Source of the DNA: Gigantopelta aegis
Lineage: Eukaryota; Mollusca; Gastropoda; Neomphalida; Peltospiridae
Direction: 5' to 3'
Assembly (NCBI RefSeq): GCF_016097555.1
Contig: NC_054704.1
Location: 81,434,585-81,498,584, forward strand
DNA: 64,000 nucleotides
The notes under the pieces are model-generated. The model did not search any database and was not told the DNA's origin. It saw nothing but the letters and a program-made list of their open reading frames with translations. The stretch's first letter is position 1. Each line of letters opens with the position of its first letter. Shown here one piece after another: positions 11,346-21,245 of this stretch. The position numbers were made by a program, and so were the translations under genes.

Positions 11346-12146
11346 TTGATATACACGGGAATTCATTTTGTGTAAGGGGACCTGACCTGTACATGTCTTT
11401 AGTGCAAATGGTAGCCTACTGGCTAAGAAAGTTAAAACAATATTTTTTTAAGACTATCACTCAATGGTCTTCTGATCCATTAGGTGTAACAATATTCTTC
11501 TGTTTTCAATTATAAGGACATACATAGGCATTACTAGAAAACCATTGGCACAAGAATAAAACCAACAAATAGTGTCTTACCGTCTATTTTAGTGTTATTT
11601 TGAAAGATTAACCTAAAGAGAATCAAACGGAACATATCAAGCCAAATGACTTCAGTTTAACACAACAAGACTAGGTGAAATGAATGCAGACGCGGAAAGT
11701 TGTTTTCGCGCGGAAATGGTTATAGAGTTCACTATATCATTAGCAGTAAAACGAGAGCATTTCCGAAACGTATTAAAATGTTAATAGTGGGTCGCTTCGG
11801 GTGTCTGTTAGTACTGAAAGGTCACACGTTACATATGGAAGAAACTTTTCTTCATCTTTTCTTTTCATTTATTTATCTTTTTTCTTTTTTTTCCCCCTCT
11901 TTCTTTTTTACTTTTTGTGTTATATTTTGTATATAAAAATGTAAGTATCATACTTAGTATAATAAAAAGTCAATCTGATATCACTGTTTGAAAGCGTAAT
12001 CGTTTTATAAACCAGTGGAGAAGTAATGTTTGTATAAAAAATAAAAAATATTTTTATTAAAAAACCCGAATTATAATAACCTAACATTTATGAATAAATC
12101 CACATGTATGTATAACTAGTATGTATCTTGCTTGTTTTATATGCGT
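11346..12146. other. Spacer, nothing recognised
   Basis: AT-rich; a T/C-rich stretch near 11850-11920. No gene, tRNA or inverted repeat was seen. Confidence 0.55.
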
Positions 12147-13411
12147 TGCACTGCACTGCACTGCACTGCACTGTATGTACTGTACTGTATGTGCTGTACA
12201 TACTGTACTATAATGTACTGTACCTACTGTACTTTACTGTACCTACTGCACTGTACTGTATGATACCTACTGCACTGTACTGTATTGTACCTACTGTACT
12301 GCACTATATTGTACCTAATGTACTGTACTATACCTACTGTACTGCACCTAATGTACTGTACCTACTGTACTGTACCTACTATGCTGTACTGTACCTACTG
12401 TACTGTATTGTACCTACTGTACTGCACTGTATTGTACCTACTGTACTGTACCTAATGTACTGTACTGTACCTACTGCACTGCACTATATTGTATCTACTG
12501 TACCTACTGTACTGTACTGTACTTAATGTACTGTATTGTACCTACTGTACTGTATTGTACTGTACCTACTGCACTGTACTGTACTGTATTGTACCTACAG
12601 TACTGTACTGTACCTAATGTATTGTATTGTACTGTACTTAATGTACTGTATTGTACCTACTGCACTGTATTGTACTGTACCTACTGCACTGTACCGTACT
12701 GTACCTACTGTACTGCACTGTATTGTACCTACTGTACTGTACTGTACCTAATGTACTGTACCTACTGTACTGTACTGTACCTAATGTACTATACCTACTG
12801 TACTGTATGTACTGTACTGTAATGTACCTACTGCACTGTACTGTACCTATTGTACTGTACTATACCTAATGTAATGTACTGTATTGTACCTACTGTACTG
12901 TACTGTACCTAATGTATTGTACTGCACTGTACTGTACCTAATGTACTGTACTGTATTCTACGTACTGTACTGTACTGTATTCTACGTACTGTACTGTACT
13001 GTACCAACTGTACTGTACTGTACCAACTGAACTGTACTGTACTGTACCTAATGTACTGTACTGTATTGTACCTACTGCACTGTATTGTACTGTACCTAGT
13101 GCACTGTACTGTACTGTATTGTACCTACTGCACTGTATTGTACTGTACCTACTGCACTGTACTGTACCTATTGTACTGTACTGTATTGTACCTACTGCAC
13201 TGTATTGTACTGTACCTACTGCACTGTATTGTACTGTACCTACTGCATTGTACTGTACTGTACTGCATTGTACCTACTGTACTGTACTTTACCCACTGTA
13301 CTGTACTGCATTGTACCTACTGTACTGTACTGTACTTTACCCACTGTACTGTATTGTACTGTATTGTACTTACTGTACTGTACTGTACCTACTGTACTGT
13401 ACTGTCATTGA
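12147..13411. repeat. TGTAC-based satellite
   Basis: About 1.26 kb built from CTGTACTGTACCTA-like modules that vary by single bases (CACTG, AATG, TATTG variants). All three + frames stay open for long distances because TACTG/TGTAC modules rarely form stops. The Tyr-Cys-Thr-Val-Leu peptides are therefore repeat shadows. A second patch with TATAGTG variants follows at 13529-13697. Confidence 0.93.
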
Positions 13412-13528
13412 GTAATCATCATGCCGACATATTTTAAACTATAGTCCTTTGGTGTCTAACATATGGCGAGCTATCTAGATATACCACTGAACTATAACAG
13501 ACCCAGGGTTAGAGAAGAAACCCGTTGT
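13412..13528 (+). other. Fragment of tRNA-Leu array flank between satellite patches
   Basis: GAGTAATCATC, ATATTTTAAACTATA and GGCGAGCTATCTAGATATACC resemble flank sequence after other tRNA-Leu copies (compare 30970-31050 and 19940-19980). Inference: the satellite sits inside the old array. Confidence 0.45.
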
Positions 13529-13697
13529 TGTACTGTACTGCATAGTGTATTGTACTGTACTGTATAGTGTACTGAACTGTATTATACTGTACTGTACTGA
13601 TTACTGTAGTGTACTGCACTGTCTATTGTACTGTACTGTATAGTGTGTTGTATAGTGTACTGTATAGTGTACTGTACTGTAGTCTACTGTACTGTAC
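13529..13697. repeat. Second TGTAC satellite patch
   Basis: Modules of TGTACTG and TATAGTG, more diverged than the main block. Confidence 0.85.
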
Positions 13698-14250
13698 ATT
13701 GTGGTTGTTGCCTATACCATACGCTCGGTGTTAGCTGCTAATTGTAAATCGAACCCCTCACCCCTCTTTGGCTTGTCCATAACACATCATCATAGTCATC
13801 ATCAAAGCATCTACATTTTATCACCTACATTTTCAGAGAGAAATCATATGCATAGAGGCGTCTGTACTACATGCCAAAAGATAGTATGAACTTCCAAAGG
13901 TACATGATTAAGCTGAAATTTACAGTCAATTTTTCAAATCTGCTTTTTTAAATTATCATCTGTAAATGAGCTGAAGTGTGAAGCAATAACGCAACCTGCA
14001 GACGCCGATAACCAGGAAGTGGTCACGTGATCGTGCTATATCACCTGATAAACGGTGACAAATTCGATACGAGGTTCCGCTTTTGGAACCGATCCCGCCT
14101 CGTGTGATTCATGGGACAGACAGGTTGATAGGGGGAGCACCTGTAGAGATGGCGATACTACTCGAGACATTCGGGGTCATCGCTTCCTTGATAATAAACG
14201 GCTTGAAGAAAAGGAATATTAATTTTGTTTAGCAAACACGATAATGAAAC

Positions 14251-14415
14251 CAGTGGCGTACCCAGAGGGGATCCGCGGGAGCATTGCCCTATCCCCCCCC
14301 CCCCCCACCCCAGTCACAACTCTTTTTATTCACCACCATGTTATATATATATTCCTATAGACAATGTGTTAGCCCCCTCCCATCCCCCCATTATAAAATC
14401 TTGGCTACGCCAGTG
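14251..14415. mobile_element. Short hAT-like MITE
   Basis: The left end CAGTGGCGTACCCAG pairs with the right-end complement CACTGGCGTAGCCAA. Outside these ends lie AATGAAAC (14243-14250) and AACGAATC (14416-14423), which match at six of eight positions. A degraded 8-bp target duplication of this kind is what hAT elements make. A C14 run lies inside. The superfamily is inference. Confidence 0.6.
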
Positions 14416-14590
14416 AACGAATCACAGTGCTGCCTGTCTATCTGTGTCTTTCTGTATGTCTGTCTGTCAGTAATATAGGTGGTGCTGCAGGTCAGTCAAT
14501 ACACCTAGTAGGTCATCTGATTCCCCTATATGGTTATAAGTACCCGAGGCCACATCCATATCATATTTTATACATGTACAATAATGTGAG

Positions 14591-14814
14591 GGGCGGGACG
14601 TAGCCCAGTGGTAAAGCGCTCGCCGGATACGCGGTCAGTCTAGAATCGATCCCCGTCGATAGGCCCATTGGACTATTATCCTGTCTGTGGGATGGTACAT
14701 ATAAAAGATCCCTTGCTACTAACGGAAAAATGTTATGTTATGATCACTAAATGTTTGACATCCAATAGCCGAATATTAAAAAACAATGTGCTCTAGTGGT
14801 GTCGTTAAATAAAG
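14591..14814 (+). mobile_element. SINE (head I, tail b) with internal deletion
   Basis: The head GGGCGGGACGTAGCCCAGTG is present. Most of the body between CCCATTGGACTATT and ATCCTGTCTGTGGG is gone. Tail b is present and ends GTCGTTAAATAAAG. Confidence 0.85.
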
Positions 14815-14837
14815 GATTAAAATTTATTTGAGGCCCA

Positions 14838-14886
14838 AGGTCGCAGTCTGGTTCTCCAGGCGTGGATTCGAATCCCACTTCTGACA
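14838..14886 (+). pseudogene. 3' half of tRNA-Leu
   Basis: Covers the anticodon 3' stem, variable arm, T arm (with GTGGATTCGA, one T-stem change) and 3' acceptor strand. The 5' half is absent. Confidence 0.85.
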
Positions 14887-15160
14887 ATATATTTTCAAAT
14901 TTGTATCTTCAATTAAGAGGCATTTAAACTTTTAGTATGCTGAGCTAAACTCATTTTAAAACAGCTTGGAGATCAAAACTGAATCGTCAACGAGAAATGC
15001 ACAGATCAGCTTATGCTCTCACAAACCGAATTTGAACTATAAATTGTCGTGAAATATGTTAGCCCGAGCACTCTGCTGTTCGTGAGCGAGGCGGACATTT
15101 GGCCGGTTATGATCGCTCTCTCAGCCAGAGATGACTCTATAGCAAAAACACTGAATTGCT

Positions 15161-15501
15161 GATTCCCGCTCTACTACAACACTAATCCTGTGTTTGACGT
15201 TAAATATCACTACATTGATCTTTTTCGAGTTCGCTAATAACACATATTTGACATATTGATCACGTATACACACACTATAGGAAGAAACCCGTCAACACTT
15301 ACGTATTTAAACGGAACATTATTGAAAGGTGGTGGGGTGGGGGTACTGTCGAGCTTCTTCCTGTGGTGTTTGTATTAGTGGTTTATATAAACTAGTTGTT
15401 ATCGGCGAACTCGAAAATTATCAATGTACGGGTATTTAACGTCAAACATAGGGTTATTGTTGTATTAAAGCAGGAATCTTTGCCTACCGTGTGGTAGGCA
15501 G
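15161..15501. mobile_element. Foldback MITE, copy A
   Basis: Two arms of about 80 bp are inverted copies of each other. The left arm starts GATTCCCGCTCTACTACAAC; the right arm ends GTATTAAAGCAGGAATC and then a terminal hairpin (TGCCTACC, 4-nt loop, GGTAGGCA). The middle is also roughly palindromic. It has no coding capacity. Confidence 0.8.
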
Positions 15502-15512
15502 CCATTCCAAGT

Positions 15513-15784
15513 GGGGCGGGACGTAGCCTAGTGATAAAGCGCTCGCCCATGGGCTATTTCTCGTTCCACCTGGCGTGCCACAACTGGTAGATCAAAAGCC
15601 GTGGTATGTCACTATGTGGTATGTGGAATGGTCTATAAAAAAAGATTCCTTGCTACTAATGGGAAAATGTAGCGGATTTCCTACCTAAAACTATATGTTA
15701 TGATTACTAAATGTCTGACATCCAATAGCCGATGATAAATCAATCAATGTGCTCTTGTGGTGTCGTTAAACAAAATTAAGTTTA
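15513..15784 (+). mobile_element. Internally deleted SINE (head I, tail b)
   Basis: The A-box region is present but the B-box region is deleted: GCGCTCGCCC joins ATGGGCTATTTCTCG directly. Tail b is present. The same deleted form recurs at 18583 and 19089, so it was copied with the array unit and not inserted anew. Confidence 0.85.
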
Positions 15785-15829
15785 ACCTTTATTAATGATG
15801 TGTAAGGTAAAATGTGTATATTAAATAAC

Positions 15830-15913
15830 GTCAGGATGGCCGAGTGGTCTAAGGCGCTGCGTTCAGGTCGCAGTCTGGTTCTCCAGGCGTGGGTTCGAAT
15901 CCCACTTCTGACA
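15830..15913 (+). tRNA. tRNA-Leu(CAG), intact
   Basis: An 84-nt class II tRNA. The acceptor pairs GTCAGGA with TTCTGAC (one G:U). The D arm is GCC/GGC, the anticodon stem CTGCG/CGCAG with loop TTCAGGT (anticodon CAG at 15864-15866), the variable arm CTGG/CCAG and the T arm GTGGG/CCCAC around TTCGAAT. The internal A and B boxes are intact and a TTTT terminator begins at 15919. It decodes CUG leucine codons. This is one of the two cleanest copies in the array. Confidence 0.95.
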
Positions 15914-15980
15914 TTATGTTTTGGGGGTTTTTTTTAAATAAGAAGCATTTAAATCTTTACTATACTTACTATGCTAAGCT

Positions 15981-16181
15981 GGGGCCTAATTCACAAACAT
16001 CTCTTAGACTCTGCTAGACAACAAAGCATCCTATTTGTAAGTCTTTTAGCACTGCACTGCGAGAGCGCAAAGTTACTAGAGTTTAGAAGACTTCCGGTTT
16101 CGGTTTTGTCGATGGAGGACATGTTTCACTTCGGCTCCCGTTTTGAAAAGTATTTTTTCAACTGATAAGGTGTCTGTTTTC

Positions 16182-16216
<35 letters not shown>

Positions 16217-17893
16217 AAAACCACTGAAGATTACTATGAGTGGCGATATGGAGAAGGAAGAAGTGAAGAAAGTGATCTATAAGAAGGAGTGCACGGTCGT
16301 CGTTGATGTAGGTGACAATAGAAAGATGGCGGCTGGCGACTTCGGACTTGATTTAGTGAAAAGGTTGGTGATGTAATTCATGCGTGTGTGCCAAAGGGAC
16401 CTACCAGGTATGAAGTGACTGTGGATGATGTTGTGCAGGCGAGGATCATTTCGGATAATGATTCCCTTGAACTGAATGGCATGAAAATGAAGGCGAGGTT
16501 GTTACATTCGGACAGTGTTGTTGTTTCCTTTTTGCACTTGCCAGCATATATTTCGGACGAAGAGATAGAGGAGAAATTAAAATCGATGAACATTGAGTTA
16601 ATAACACCTATTTACAGGTGAATTTACAAGGGTACTCGCATTGCGGATGGAACCAGGTACGTGCGTTTTAAATTTCCACCTGACGTAAAGAGTTTACCTT
16701 ATTCCATGAAATTTAACACTGTCGAAAGTATGGAGTTTTTTCGTGTTTTGCATGACAATCAAATAAAGGTGTGCCATAAACTGTATGTCGGATAGTCACG
16801 TGTTTCGGGATGGCCCGAATATCACTTGTAATTTCTGCAAAGAGAACGGACATATTGCCAGAAATTTTTGTAAGAAAACATTTCTGTGTGAAAAATGTGG
16901 AAATAAAGAGGATGTGTGTGTATGCAGTGTGAATGAATACGATTATACGACAGCGAGCATGTGGATGGCAGTGACAGCGACAGTACTGATGATGATAGAA
17001 TGCAAGAAGAAACCCAGGCAAGCCATGAACAAGTCAAAGTAAACAAGGGTAACCAAGCTGAGTGGAGAAATGCTCACAAAGATGCAACACCGAGTTCGAG
17101 AAATGACAACCAGCAAGCAAACTGTTATGTGTAGGAATCGGTGAAGGGAGTGAAAGCAGCGGACACCATGACAACTGAAACTAACAACTTTCAACTGCGA
17201 AATTTACGGCGTCGGTCAGTTGACCAAACGCCCAGCGGATGAATCGATTCGTCGTGTTGTGCTAACCAGAAAACAAAACAGACACGCTGTCCATGCAAAA
17301 GGTGTGGAAGAGAGTGAATGAAGGAAGGATGAGTGAGATAATGTGATTAAATTTATAAATGTTAACATGTTCTTATTTAATGACTTTCTTTGTATTACAA
17401 TACACTCAATTGTCTTTTTGTTTAGATTTTTTCGTTAAATATTAATATATTGAATGGGATTGATTAATTAAATATAGGTTTTGTAATTATTTAAACGTAA
17501 ATACGCTTTAGTATTCCTTTTTCTGCACAAAATTGTTTTTGAATGATTATTTTATTTAAAATATATAAATACTTATGGGAGGGAATGTCAGTTTAAAACA
17601 GGTGTGTGTGTATATTTGATATAATAATATTAAATATTGTATAATTAATTTTTAGGTTTAATGGCTGTCATACTAAAGGACAATTTGATTTTAAGATGTG
17701 CAAAAATAATTTATTATGTTATGAATATTCTTATAGTTTGGCATTACATGTGTCTATGAATGTGTGTCAAGGGTGTGTGTGTGTCTTGTGTGTGTTTATT
17801 TTTAAATTGTGTTTTTTATATTTATATTGATATACATTTATGTGTGTTATATTAATATGTTGATGTTCTGAATAAAAAGATTTAAAAAACAAA
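15981..17893 (+). mobile_element. Non-LTR retroelement remnant carrying only ORF1
   Basis: It begins where the conserved tRNA-Leu 3' flank (ATGCTAAG) breaks off and ends in an AATAAA-containing A-rich tail (17872-17895) against a partial tRNA-Leu. It holds a T33 run (about 16183-16215), a broken zinc-knuckle ORF1 and 850 bp of AT-rich 3' sequence. No reverse transcriptase or endonuclease frame is present, so it is internally deleted or non-autonomous. Confidence 0.7.
16236..17042 (+). pseudogene. Decayed ORF1 (nucleic-acid-binding, CCHC) protein
   Basis: This is the ORF1-type protein of a non-LTR retrotransposon, which would bind element RNA. The ATG at 16236 opens 46 codons (MSGDMEKEEVKK) to a stop at 16374. 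A frameshift around 16350-16376 restores the frame through VPKGPTRYEVTVDD and LPAYISDEEIEEKL, a stretch that looks RRM-like. A TGA sits at 16619, followed in frame by IADGTRYVRFKFPPDV. A second frameshift near 16775 leads to two zinc knuckles. The first has lost its last Cys (HVFRDG). The second is CNFC-KENG-H-IARNFC, then a CEKC cluster. Translation ends at 17042. The family name is from memory of similar mollusc ORF1 proteins. Confidence 0.72.
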
Positions 17894-17956
17894 AAGGCGC
17901 TGTGTTCAGGTCGCAGTCTGGTTCTCCAGGCGTGGATTCGAATCCCACTTCTGACA
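17894..17956 (+). pseudogene. Partial tRNA-Leu (5' end missing)
   Basis: Begins at AAGGCGCTG in the D arm, with TGTG for TGCG in the anticodon stem, and continues through the variable and T arms to CTTCTGACA. The A-tail of the retroelement abuts it. Confidence 0.85.
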
Positions 17957-18230
17957 ATATATTTTCAAATTTTTATCTTCAATTAAGAGGCATTTAAACT
18001 TTTAGTATGCTGAGCTAAACTCATTTTAAAACAGCTTGGAGATCAAAACTGAATCGTCAACGAGAAATGCACAGATCAGCTTATGCTCTCACAAACCGAA
18101 TTTGAACTATAAATTGTCGTGAAATATGTTAGCCCGAGCACTCTGCTGTTCGTGAGCGAGGCGGACATTTGGCCGGTTATGATCGCTCTCTCAGCCAGAG
18201 ATGACTCTATAGCAAAAACACTGAATTGCT

Positions 18231-18571
18231 GATTCCCGCTCTACTACAACACTAATCCTGTGTTTGACGTTAAATATCACTACATTGATCTTTTTCGAGT
18301 TCGCTAATAACACATATTTGACATATTGATCACGTATACACACACTATAGGAAGAAACCCGTCAACACTTACGTATTTAAACGGAACATTATTGAAAGGT
18401 GGTGGGGTGGGGGTACTGTCGAGCTTCTTCCTGTGGTGTTTGTATTAGTGGTTTATATAAACTAGTTGTTATCGGCGAACTCGAAAATTATCAATGTACG
18501 GGTATTTAACGTCAAACATAGGGTTATTGTTGTATTAAAGCAGGAATCTTTGCCTACCGTGTAGTAGGCAG
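18231..18571. mobile_element. Foldback MITE, copy B
   Basis: Lies exactly 3,070 bp downstream of copy A and is nearly identical to it. One visible change is in the terminal hairpin loop (GTGTAG for GTGTGG). Confidence 0.85.
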
Positions 18572-18582
18572 CCATTCCAAGT

Positions 18583-18800
18583 GGGGCGGGACGTAGCCTA
18601 GTGATAAAGCGCTCGCCCATGGGCTATTTCTCGTTCCACCTGGCGTGCCACAACTGGTAGATCAAAAGCCGTGGTATGTCACTATGTGGTATGTGGAATG
18701 GTCTATAAAAAAAGATTCCTTGCTACTAATGGGAAAATGTAGCGGATTTCCTACCTAAAACTATATGTTATGATTACTAAATGTCTGACATCCAATAGCC
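18583..18800 (+). mobile_element. Internally deleted SINE, cut by the assembly gap
   Basis: Same B-box-deleted form as 15513-15784. The sequence stops at the N run within tail b (CATCCAATAGCC). Confidence 0.85.
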
Positions 18801-19000
18801 NNNNNNNNNNNNNNNNNNNNNNNNNNNNNNNNNNNNNNNNNNNNNNNNNNNNNNNNNNNNNNNNNNNNNNNNNNNNNNNNNNNNNNNNNNNNNNNNNNNN
18901 NNNNNNNNNNNNNNNNNNNNNNNNNNNNNNNNNNNNNNNNNNNNNNNNNNNNNNNNNNNNNNNNNNNNNNNNNNNNNNNNNNNNNNNNNNNNNNNNNNNN
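18801..19000. other. Assembly gap of 200 N
   Basis: Exactly 200 undetermined bases, a typical placeholder length. The 306 bp before the gap (18495-18800) and the 306 bp after it (19001-19306) are the same sequence apart from about one base. Confidence 0.98.
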
Positions 19001-19077
19001 TGTACGGGTATTTAACGTCAAACATAGGGTTATTGTTGTATTAAAGCAGGAATCTTTGCCTACCGTGTGGTAGGCAG
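19001..19077. mobile_element. Foldback MITE, copy C (right arm only)
   Basis: Starts inside the right arm at TGTACGGGTATTTAACG and ends with the terminal hairpin. The left arm would lie in the gap. Confidence 0.8.
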
Positions 19078-19088
19078 CCATTCCAAGT

Positions 19089-19360
19089 GGGGCGGGACGT
19101 AGCCTAGTGATAAAGCGCTCGCCCATGGGCTATTTCTCGTTCCACCTGGCGTGCCACAACTGGTAGATCAAAAGCCGTGGTATGTCACTATGTGGTATGT
19201 GGAATGGTCTATAAAAAAAGATTCCTTGCTACTAATGGGAAAATGTAGCGGATTTCCTACCTAAAACTATATGTTATGATTACTAAATGTCTGACATCCA
19301 ATAGCCGATGATAAATAAATCAATGTGCTCTTGTGGTGTCGTTAAACAAAATTAAGTTTA
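19089..19360 (+). mobile_element. Internally deleted SINE, third copy
   Basis: Same deletion as at 15513 and 18583, at a constant offset of 3,576 bp from the first copy. Confidence 0.85.
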
Positions 19361-19405
19361 ACCTTTATTAATGATGTGTAAGGTAAAATGTGTATATTAA
19401 ATAAC

Positions 19406-19489
19406 GTCAGGATGGCCGAGTGGTCTAAGGCGCTGCGTTCAGGTCGCACTCTGGTTCTCCAGGCGTGGGTTCGAATCCCACTTCTGACA
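19406..19489 (+). tRNA. tRNA-Leu(CAG), one stem mismatch
   Basis: Identical to the intact copy at 15830 except CGCAC for CGCAG. This puts a C:C mismatch in the outermost anticodon-stem pair. Boxes A and B and a nearby TTTT (19494-19497) are kept. It may be functional or at the start of decay. Confidence 0.88.
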
Positions 19490-20011
19490 TTCTATTTTAT
19501 CCTTTTTTAAATAAGAAGCACTTAAACCTTTACTATACTTCCTATGCTAAGTTGATCTCATTTAAACAGTCATCACGTAGGAAACGATTTCGCGTGAAAA
19601 CCCATTCAGTTAAAAGAGTTTGAAGATCAAAACTGAATCGTTAACGAGAAATGCAGAGATTAGCTTACGCTCTCTAGAACCGAATTTGAACCTGGTTCTC
19701 CAGGCGTGGGTTCGAATCCCACTTCTGACATTGTATTTTCTCATTTTTGTTAAATAAGAGGCATTTAAATCTTTACTATGCTAAGCTTAACTTATTTTAA
19801 AACAAACGATTTCACGTGAAAATCCATTTAGTTATAACAGCTTGGAGATCAAGACTGAATTGTTAACGAGAAATGCAGAGATCAGCTTATGCTCTCTAAG
19901 ACCGAATTTGAACCATGAATTGTCTTTGAATCGTTAGTGAGTAATCATCGGACCTTCACATTTCAAAATATAAACATGCGGTTGTGTCTGATTACGTGTT
20001 AGCCCGGGCAC
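19490..20011 (+). other. tRNA-Leu unit 3' flank, carrying a second partial tRNA
   Basis: Conserved flank (AATAAGAAGCACTTAAACC, AACAGTCATCACGTAGGAAA, ACCGAATTTGAA). A second round of flank follows the partial tRNA at 19692 and runs to AGCCCGGGCACTCTGCTG. Confidence 0.7.
19692..19730 (+). pseudogene. 3' end of tRNA-Leu
   Basis: Only the variable arm, T arm and 3' acceptor strand remain, fused directly to flank ending CCGAATTTGAA. This looks like a deletion between two array units. Confidence 0.82.
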
Positions 20012-20289
20012 TCTGCTGTTCGTGGGGGCGAGACGTAGCCTAGTGGTAAAGCGCTCGCTTGATGCGCGGTCGGTTCGGGATCGATCCCTGTCAGTGGGCC
20101 CATTGGGCTATTTCTCATTCAAACCAGTGCACCATGACTGGTACACCATAGGCCGCGGTATGTGCTATCCTGTCTATGGGATGGTGCATATAAAAGATCC
20201 CTTGCTGATAATCGAAAGGAGTAGCCCATGAAGTGGCGACAGCGGGTTTCCTCCCTCAATATATGTGTGGTCCTTAACCATATGTCCAA

Positions 20290-20545
20290 TAGTAGAGCGG
20301 ATAAGTGATATAATCGGTCAGTTGGTGATGCAAGCATGAAAATTGTCATAAGCAGTCTCCATGGGACACTTAACAAAAAAACGGTCCTAGCCACTTGAAA
20401 TTTCAAAATGGCGGCCATTTTCCAAGATGGCCGCCATTTGTATCTTTAAATTATACGTTTTCTCATAGAAATTGATTGGGTTGTTCGATTAAGGAGGTTT
20501 TGGTGTCGTTTCATATATTTTAGACTATGCTGAAGCCAATGGTGC
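20290..20545. repeat. Left terminal inverted repeat
   Basis: Pairs with 25765-26030 at roughly 88-90% identity by eye, to the block GCTGAAGCCAATGGTGC. Just inside it, at 20575-20715, weaker direct copies of CCAAGATGGCC and the GGTTTTGGTSTCRTTT block form subterminal repeats. Confidence 0.9.
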
Positions 20546-21245
20546 TAAAATAATCTACCTAACATTCCAACATGTTGGCAATTTTCCAAGATGGCCACTA
20601 TTCTGACACAAAAAAACTTTTGTTAACTTTGCTAACTTTTGTTAGAGTTGTCGGATTAATGTGGTTTTGGTCTCATTTTATATCTTTTAGGTCATGTTGA
20701 AAGCAATTCTGCTATGAAAAAGAACTATAATGTCATTTTAATGCATCAAAATCCAATATTTTTGATATGTTGATCCATAGATAAATCCAACAATGAGATG
20801 GATTAGAGATGAGTAAATATCTGCACACTGGTGATATTTCACTGCTGTTAAACTCAGAATGGGGTTCAATGTCAGCTAACTTAAAGTTAGTATCCCAAAT
20901 GCTATCTAATTTACCCCCAAAAGGTTAGATAGCCGCACCTGAATTGACAGGTTGTGCCAGCGCGGGAGAGCCGAGCCAAGGATAACGGGAGTTTTAGTTA
21001 TCTGGATGGTGTACAGATCGCACGGGATTTAAATGGCATTGGATGAACGATCGGACTAGGTGTAGGGCTATAAATCATGAACCTAGTTGAATCCCATACA
21101 TCAAAGTGCATGGTAAAAGGTGGTAAAAGGATAAATCCTCGGCCTTTACCTATTAGTTGGATATAGATTCGAAAAAAATCACCTTAAAAAGAAACTGGGA
21201 CTAGTCATTTCTGCCATTTATACTTTGAGTAGTATTCTGCACACA

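Noticed and set aside
12128-13437. Several overlapping open frames rich in Tyr, Cys, Thr, Val and Leu
   Set aside because: All are shadows of the TGTAC satellite; three frames on the same strand are open at once.
18761-19126. Open frames spanning the N run
   Set aside because: They exist only because undetermined bases contain no stop codons.
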